NCBI GenBank assembly: GCA_002415895.1
Contig: DIAV01000225.1
Coordinates: 1-10,491, forward strand
Reading direction: 5' to 3'
Length of the DNA stretch: 10,491 nt
DNA from: Anaerolineales bacterium UBA5069
GTDB taxonomy: Bacteria > Chloroflexota > Anaerolineae > Caldilineales > Caldilineaceae
Under the pieces are notes generated by a model. That model had not been told where the DNA came from. It did not search any database and worked only from the letters and a program-made list of their open reading frames with translations. Position numbers and translations under genes: made by a program. Shown here piece by piece: positions 6,798 to 10,491 of the stretch (position 1 is its first letter; the number at the start of each line of letters is the position of its first letter).

Positions 6798-6860
6798 ATG
6801 CGCTGCAGAACGGTCGGTGGGCGGTCGACGGGCGGTCGGCGGGCATTTAATGCCACATAA
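6798..6860 (+). CDS. Possible 20-residue Arg-rich small protein or leader peptide
   Basis: ATG 6798 to TAA 6858-6860 encodes 20 residues, MRCRTVGGRSTGGRRAFNAT, with five Arg and no acidic residue. The support is the consensus Shine-Dalgarno 5 nt upstream; the codons themselves carry no family signal. Its middle is an 11-bp tandem repeat, so the peptide could be an accident of repeat sequence. It lies 67 nt after the GNAT gene and about 400 nt before the ATPase, too far for simple translational coupling, but a leader or attenuation role or a small basic protein is possible. Nothing further can be said about function. Confidence 0.35.
   Translation: MRCRTVGGRSTGGRRAFNAT
6811..6843. repeat. Three copies of an 11-bp GC-rich tandem repeat
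   Basis: The units are CGGTCGGTGGG (6811-6821), CGGTCGACGGG (6822-6832) and CGGTCGGCGGG (6833-6843), differing only at the seventh and eighth bases. The repeat sits inside the possible small ORF. A period of 11 is not a multiple of 3, so each copy is read in a different frame, which argues against selection for a repeated peptide. Confidence 0.75.
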
Positions 6861-7267
6861 CGTGCGTCACAACGTGGAAAGAATGCGCACAGCAATGCCG
6901 TTGCGCACCACACGCACAACGATAATTAGCTTGCATGCAGGGCCATCTTGTAGCGCCTGCATGTAGATTCGACGAGGAACCAGAGAGACCTTTGAAACCA
7001 TATCTGGCAACGCTGGGGCCGGGGCAACGCAAAACCAGGAACGCCCGCAAGCCCAGCAGGAACGAGACGGGTCAACTGCGACGGGATGCGCAAAATGATG
7101 TGCAGCCCGCTCTCTACCCGAACTCCGGTACGGAATCTGTATCCCACCCTGCCACCTATCCAGCCTCCAATTCCAGCACGATGCAGCCATACGCAGATCG
7201 CTTTGCTGCAAACAAAACCGGCAAACGTAACGCGCAACATCGTGCAGCAGACCATTTGGACCTAGAG
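6861..7267. other. Intergenic region upstream of the R3H ATPase (407 bp)
   Basis: No gene is supported. The ATPase frame is open upstream to ATG 6935, but this stretch lacks a ribosome-binding site, uses AGA/AGG and A/T-ending codons more than the body of the gene, and encodes a polar sequence with no family resemblance, so I treat it as non-coding. GATAAT (6921-6926) could be a -10 element, but the TTGCGC upstream is only 14 bp away, a poor spacing. A small inverted repeat, TTTGC-T-GCAAA (7202-7212), is also present. Confidence 0.5.
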
Positions 7268-9073
7268 ATGACGACACTGCAGATAACGGACGACCTCGAC
7301 GTTCTGCTTGCTGTACTGCCTGACCGCGTACGCATGCACCTTGAGGCGCTTGAGCAAAGCGGTGATTTGCTCGAAGTTGTTCTGGACCTGGGGCGTAAGC
7401 CCGAAGCGCGTTTTTCAACATCCGAAGTCACGCTGGGCGACGCTGAAGTCAGCGCCGAGGACATTCAGAAGGTCATCAGTCGCATTGGTGACTTTGGCGG
7501 AGACAACCGCGCCGGTATCGAACGCACACTGCACCGCATTTCGGCCATCCGCAACCGCAAGGGGCAGATCATTGGCCTGACATGCCGCGTAGGGCGCGCT
7601 GTCTACGGCACAATCGACATCATCAAGGACATTGTGCTGAGTGAGAAGAGCATCCTGTTGCTGGGGCGGCCCGGTGTGGGCAAGACAACGCTGCTGCGCG
7701 AAGCGGCGCGCGTGCGCGGCGAGGATCGCCGCGTGATCGTCGTGGACACCAGCAACGAGATAGCAGGCGACGGTGACATCCCCCATCCCGGGATTGGCCG
7801 CTCGCGGCGTATGCAAGTGCCCGATCCGGCGCTGCAGCACGAGGTGATGATTGAGGCGGTGGAGAACCACATGCCGCAGGTCATCATCATTGACGAAATC
7901 GGCCGCGAACTGGAGGCTGTGGCCGCGCGCACGATTGCCGAACGCGGCGTGCAACTGGTGGGGACGGCGCACGGCAACTCGCTCGAGAACCTGCTCATGA
8001 ATCCCACCCTGTCGGATTTGATCGGCGGAATCGAGTCGGTAACGCTCTCTGACGAAGAGGCGCGCCGGCGCGGCACGCAGAAGAGCGTGCTCGAGCGCAA
8101 GGCGCCGCCCACTTTCGACGTTCTCATTGAGATTCTGGATCGCCAGCGCATGGCGATTCATCACGACGTGGGCGCGGCGGTGGATGCCATGCTGCGCGGT
8201 CGCGTCATTCCGCCTGAAGTGCGTTCGCTGGACAGCAATGGGCGCGTGCAGGTGGAGGCCGCCGAGGCGCCGCAGAGCACGCGCGGGGCCGACATGTCGG
8301 GGCGCAAGACAGCGGGCACGCGCGGCGCGCAGCAGAACAGCTATGCAACCACCACACCCGCGCGCAATGGGTCCTTTCCCGCTTCAGTGCCAACCGCAGA
8401 CTACGTTGCGAGCGGCGGCTCCACGGCGGGTGGCTCACTGTCCGGTGCGTCCATGTCAGGCGGGCCCGGCGCAAGCGGGAATGTGGGCATGTCGGCCCTG
8501 GGCAGACATCGCGCGCTTGAAGCCAACGGCGGCTGGGCCGACGAAACCACCGGCCTGCTGGAGGACGCAAACACCGGTGAAGGCGCCAATGGTGACGAGC
8601 AGCCGGGCAAACGCCGCCTGGCACGCATCTATCCCTATGGCATTGGGCAGAACCGCCTGCGCACGGCTGCGGCCAGCCTCAATGTGCCCGTTCAGTTTGT
8701 GGAGCACCTGAACCAGGCCGACGCCGTGGTGACGCTCAAGAACTACTATCGGCAGCAACCGCAGCCGTTGGTGGAGGCCGAGCGCAGGGGCAAGCCCATC
8801 TACATTCTGCGCAGCAACACCATTACGCAGATGGAGCAGTGTCTGGTAGACATGTTCCACCTGACGCAGGACTCGACAGACGCCTTCGACACGGCCATGC
8901 ACGAGACGCAACTGGGCATCCAGCGCATTATGAATGGGGCCAGTGACGTGGAGCTGAGCCCGCAGGCGGCCGGCATCCGCAGCCAGCAGCATCAGCTTGT
9001 GCGTGCGGCCAACCTGATCAGCCACTCCTACGGGCGCGAGCCCTATCGCAGGGTGCGCATCTTCCGCAAGTAG
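7268..9073 (+). CDS. R3H-domain AAA ATPase (Ycf45/SpoIIIAA-like nucleic-acid-binding protein)
   Basis: The product is 601 aa from ATG 7268, chosen because family members begin near [11 protein letters not shown]; a weak GGA is at 7258-7260. The ATPase core spans about 80-320, with Walker A GRPGVGKT (133-140), [18 protein letters not shown] (160-177), Walker [10 protein letters not shown] (204-212) and sensor-like VGTAHG (231-236). It resembles SpoIIIAA and the chloroplast/cyanobacterial Ycf45 ATPases. Residues about 322-447 are a Gly/Ser/Ala/Thr-rich, probably disordered linker. A second conserved domain (448-530) runs from [16 protein letters not shown] through [14 protein letters not shown] to [15 protein letters not shown]. 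At the end is an R3H motif, R571-x3-H575, followed by [13 protein letters not shown] (587-599), expected to bind single-stranded nucleic acid. The cellular role of the family is not established; an ATP-driven nucleic-acid remodeller is inference. tmk and darA follow on the same strand. Confidence 0.92.
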   Translation: MTTLQITDDLDVLLAVLPDRVRMHLEALEQSGDLLEVVLDLGRKPEARFSTSEVTLGDAEVSAEDIQKVISRIGDFGGDNRAGIERTLHRISAIRNRKGQIIGLTCRVGRAVYGTIDIIKDIVLSEKSILLLGRPGVGKTTLLREAARVRGEDRRVIVVDTSNEIAGDGDIPHPGIGRSRRMQVPDPALQHEVMIEAVENHMPQVIIIDEIGRELEAVAARTIAERGVQLVGTAHGNSLENLLMNPTLSDLIGGIESVTLSDEEARRRGTQKSVLERKAPPTFDVLIEILDRQRMAIHHDVGAAVDAMLRGRVIPPEVRSLDSNGRVQVEAAEAPQSTRGADMSGRKTAGTRGAQQNSYATTTPARNGSFPASVPTADYVASGGSTAGGSLSGASMSGGPGASGNVGMSALGRHRALEANGGWADETTGLLEDANTGEGANGDEQPGKRRLARIYPYGIGQNRLRTAAASLNVPVQFVEHLNQADAVVTLKNYYRQQPQPLVEAERRGKPIYILRSNTITQMEQCLVDMFHLTQDSTDAFDTAMHETQLGIQRIMNGASDVELSPQAAGIRSQQHQLVRAANLISHSYGREPYRRVRIFRK

Positions 9074-9080
9074 CAGCCAT

Positions 9081-9115
9081 ACAGGGGGGCGTCGCACATG
9101 CGCGGCGCCCCCTGT
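9081..9115 (+). terminator. Hairpin after the R3H ATPase (weak or partial terminator)
   Basis: ACAGGGGG plus CGTCGC (9081-9095, one bulged G) pairs with GCGGCGCCCCCTGT (9102-9115) over the 6-nt loop ACATGC; the inner helix contains one G-U pair. The stem is very stable and starts 8 nt after the stop codon, but TGATCC follows and not a T-run. It may end, pause or protect transcripts between the ATPase and tmk. Confidence 0.5.
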
Positions 9116-9206
9116 TGATCCCCGTATGCGAAAAACGAAGCGCCTCAGTCACGCAAGCAAGTTCCCAAATCAAACTCACAAATCCAGCACAGAAAAAGAG
9201 ACCCAC

Positions 9207-9830
9207 GTGAGCCTCTTCATCAGCTTTGAAGGCCCGGATGGCAGCGGCAAGACCACGCAAATTCTGCTGCTGCGCGCAGCGTTGGAGGAGCGCGGGTTGC
9301 ATGTGCTTGCCACGCGCGAGCCGGGGGGCACGCGCATTGGCAATGCGGTGCGCACGCTCGTGCTCTCACCCGAATACGCCGAGATGAGCCAGCGCACCGA
9401 GGCGCTGCTCTATGTGGCGGCACGCGCGCAGATTGTGTATGAAGTCATTCTTCCGGCCCTGGCTGAGGGCGCCGTGGTGCTTTGTGACCGCTACGGTGAT
9501 AGCACGCTTGCCTATCAGGGCTACGGCCACGCGCTGCCATTGGACGACTTGCGCGCCATGAATGCCTTTGCCACAGGTGGCCTGCAACCGGACATGACGC
9601 TCTACCTGGACATTAATGTGGCCGCAGGACTCAGCCGCATTCCGGCGAGCGAGCATGACAGGCTCGAAGCCAATACACTTGCCTTTCATGAAGCGGTGCG
9701 CGCAGGGTATCATGTACTGGCGCAGGCCGACCCGGTACGCTGGCTCATTCTCGACGGCGCGCAACCCATTGCCACATTGCACACGCAGATCCTTGCGCGC
9801 GTCCTGCAGGCGCTCGCCGCCCATGCCTGA
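9207..9830 (+). CDS. tmk: Thymidylate kinase (dTMP kinase)
   Basis: This cytosolic enzyme phosphorylates dTMP to dTDP with ATP for dTTP synthesis. From GTG 9207 the product is 207 aa, the normal family length, and begins SLFISFEGPDGSGKTTQ, the expected N-terminus. An upstream in-frame ATG at 9126 would add 27 polar residues with no ribosome-binding site. Motifs: P-loop GPDGSGKT (9-16); TREPGGTRIG (36-45), typical of dTMP kinases; DRYGDSTLAYQGYG (94-107), with the DR(Y/H) motif and nucleotide-binding segment; LYLDI (132-136); and a lid region SRIPASEHDRLE (143-154) with conserved DR. No strong Shine-Dalgarno is visible, only a purine-rich AGAAAAAGAGA upstream. It lies 133 nt after the ATPase gene and 51 nt before darA. 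Confidence 0.97.
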   Translation: MSLFISFEGPDGSGKTTQILLLRAALEERGLHVLATREPGGTRIGNAVRTLVLSPEYAEMSQRTEALLYVAARAQIVYEVILPALAEGAVVLCDRYGDSTLAYQGYGHALPLDDLRAMNAFATGGLQPDMTLYLDINVAAGLSRIPASEHDRLEANTLAFHEAVRAGYHVLAQADPVRWLILDGAQPIATLHTQILARVLQALAAHA

Positions 9831-9866
9831 TCCTGGGCCTGGCGCCGATCCGCTGCAGCCAAAACC

Positions 9867-9874
9867 AGGAGGAG
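9867..9874 (+). promoter_or_regulatory. Shine-Dalgarno AGGAGGAG of darA
   Basis: It lies 7 nt upstream of ATG 9882 and decides that start over the in-frame TTG at 9876, which would place the signal too close. Confidence 0.9.
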
Positions 9875-9881
9875 ATTGACA

Positions 9882-10211
9882 ATGAAATTGATCATGGCCA
9901 TTATCAATAGCGACGACAGCCGCAACCTGCTTGACAGACTGGCGCGACGCGGCTTCTCGGCCACGGTCACGTCGACCACAGGCGGCTTCCTGCGCGTGGG
10001 CAACACCACCATCTTCTGTGGTGTGGCCGATGACAAGGTGGATGAGGTGCTTGGCATCATCCGCGAAAGCTGCCCCAACCGCGTGCAGTATGTGACGCCG
10101 CTGCCGCCCGTCATGGAGCCTGGCGAAGTCAACATCCCCACGCCCGTGGAAAAGCACGTTGGCGGTGCAACCATCTTTGTGCTCAACGTCGATCACTTCG
10201 AGAAGATTTAG
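9882..10211 (+). CDS. darA: Cyclic-di-AMP receptor, PII-like (DarA/PstA, DUF970)
   Basis: The product is 109 aa from ATG 9882, the usual size of this PII-like trimeric protein. The signature is clear: MKLIMAIINSDDSRNLLDRL at the N-terminus, STTGGFLRVGNTTIFCGV (33-50), DDKVDEVLGIIRESC, and the C-terminal strand VEKHVGGATIFVLNVDHF. In characterised DarA/PstA proteins of Bacillus and Staphylococcus the TGGFLR-GNTT segment helps form the c-di-AMP pocket. These receptors bind the nucleotide without known enzyme activity, and their downstream target is unsettled. tmk lies just upstream, the same pairing as tmk-yaaQ in B. subtilis, where yaaR and holB follow; here neither follows. No terminator is evident after the stop, which overlaps the stop of a minus-strand Cys-rich ORF. 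Confidence 0.95.
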   Translation: MKLIMAIINSDDSRNLLDRLARRGFSATVTSTTGGFLRVGNTTIFCGVADDKVDEVLGIIRESCPNRVQYVTPLPPVMEPGEVNIPTPVEKHVGGATIFVLNVDHFEKI

Positions 10212-10414
10212 TCGAGCCGGAGTTCACCCCGCTCGGGCAGCGTGCCACAGTATCCACAGCCGCGCCCCTCACCATGACAATCCATAACTGACGACGCCCT
10301 GCATGTGCAGCGGCGCAGCTTTGCGCGCAACCGAACCAGGCGCACGTGCGTAACGTTGTCAGAGTGACACGCGATGTGGCGGGAACCGCGACACTGCGCG
10401 CCAATGCCGACCAA
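10208..10414 (-). CDS. Small Cys-rich, possibly zinc-binding protein (start uncertain)
   Basis: The frame is open from TTG 10414 to a TAA (10208-10210) that overlaps the TAG of darA (10209-10211). It encodes up to 68 aa with seven cysteines and several histidines: QCRGSRHIACH (7-17), RRCTCRASS (34-42), MDCHGEGRGCGYCGTLPERG (44-63). The spacing of CTC, CHG and CGYCG looks like a metal-binding ribbon and is unlikely in a random GC-rich shadow frame; codon third positions are mostly G or C. Against it, TTG 10414 has no ribosome-binding site. A good one (GGGAGGTG, plus-strand 10445-10452) lies upstream of ATG 10434 in a different frame, so either the start is elsewhere or a frameshift separates start from body. 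The function is unknown. Confidence 0.4.
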   Translation of the reverse strand: MVGIGAQCRGSRHIACHSDNVTHVRLVRLRAKLRRCTCRASSVMDCHGEGRGCGYCGTLPERGELRLD

Positions 10415-10467
10415 CAGCCCAGGAAGCTAACCATAGATAGTGGTCACCTCCCAACCAAAGGGCTATC

Positions 10468-10491
10468 TTCTGCATGGCGTTTCTGCATGGC
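10468..10491. repeat. 13-bp-period tandem repeat at the contig end
   Basis: TTCTGCATGGC is present at 10468-10478 and again at 10481-10491, separated by GT, and the sequence stops at the last base of the second copy. A contig that ends inside a repeat suggests an assembly break and not a biological boundary. Confidence 0.6.

Noticed and set aside
6793..6798. Perfect TTGACA (-35 consensus) before the small ORF
   Set aside because: No -10-like sequence lies 15-19 bp downstream, which is solid GC-rich repeat; the match is part of the translation start context also seen at darA.
6935..7267. N-terminal extension of the R3H ATPase from ATG 6935
   Set aside because: There is no ribosome-binding site, codon use is unlike the gene body, and the polar sequence has no counterpart in the family; ATG 7268 fits the usual N-terminus.
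7415..8164. 249-codon minus-strand frame within the R3H ATPase
   Set aside because: It is antisense to the Walker A/B region of a clear ATPase; its His/Arg-rich composition is typical of GC-rich shadow frames.
9876..9904. TTGACA with CATTAT 17 bp downstream at the darA start
   Set aside because: It would place transcription initiation inside darA; the TTGACA is better read as the spacer between the Shine-Dalgarno and ATG.
9366..10196. 276-codon minus-strand frame across tmk and darA
   Set aside because: It spans two unmistakable plus-strand genes and their gap; there is no domain signal.
10216..10237. CGAGC/GCTCG inverted repeat after darA as a terminator
   Set aside because: A 5-bp stem with a long loop and no T-run; too weak to call.
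10249..10257. DnaA-box-like GTATCCACA
   Set aside because: A single 8 of 9 match with no cluster, AT-rich region or dnaA gene nearby; it falls inside the Cys-rich ORF.

Overview
This looks like a complete short metagenomic or draft contig from a GC-rich bacterium, most likely a member of the Chloroflexota (Anaerolineae/Caldilineae-like). That assignment is an inference from four things: GTG starts are common; a DUF5107 secreted protein lies beside a TPR/beta-propeller membrane protein; there is a tandem-GNAT protein with poor acetyl-CoA motifs; and the order R3H-type AAA ATPase, dTMP kinase, c-di-AMP receptor looks like the housekeeping cluster of that phylum. No phylogenetic marker gene is present, so the placement is tentative. 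The first 18 bases are the Nextera/Tn5 mosaic-end adaptor, and the last bases fall inside a short tandem repeat, so both ends look technical.

Layout. Positions 19-3646 (+ strand) hold an N-terminally truncated DUF5107 (aldose-epimerase-like) protein, then a single-pass membrane protein with TPR repeats and a C-terminal TolB/PD40-type propeller, closed by a strong terminator. Convergent to these, at 3735-4973 (- strand), is a secreted, lysine-free, very acidic and Met-rich protein of unknown function. A 530-bp divergent intergenic region follows, with two perfect inverted repeats. One of them lies across the -35 box of a good sigma70-type promoter that reads into the next gene. At 5504-6730 (+) is a tandem-GNAT-fold protein. 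The 537-bp gap after it contains short direct repeats, an 11-bp tandem repeat, and a possible 20-residue Arg-rich small ORF with a full-consensus Shine-Dalgarno.

Positions 7268-10211 (+) are a housekeeping run: an R3H-domain AAA ATPase (601 aa), thymidylate kinase (tmk) and the PII-like cyclic-di-AMP receptor (darA). The tmk-darA neighbourhood is also known in Firmicutes, where holB follows; holB does not follow here. Instead darA runs tail-to-tail into a small Cys-rich, possibly zinc-binding ORF on the minus strand, with overlapping stop codons.

No rRNA, tRNA, CRISPR array, insertion sequence or phage gene was seen. The region is mostly ordinary chromosome. The more unusual points are the lysine-free protein, the operator-like palindrome, the small ORF with a perfect ribosome-binding site, and the Cys-rich ORF at the right end.
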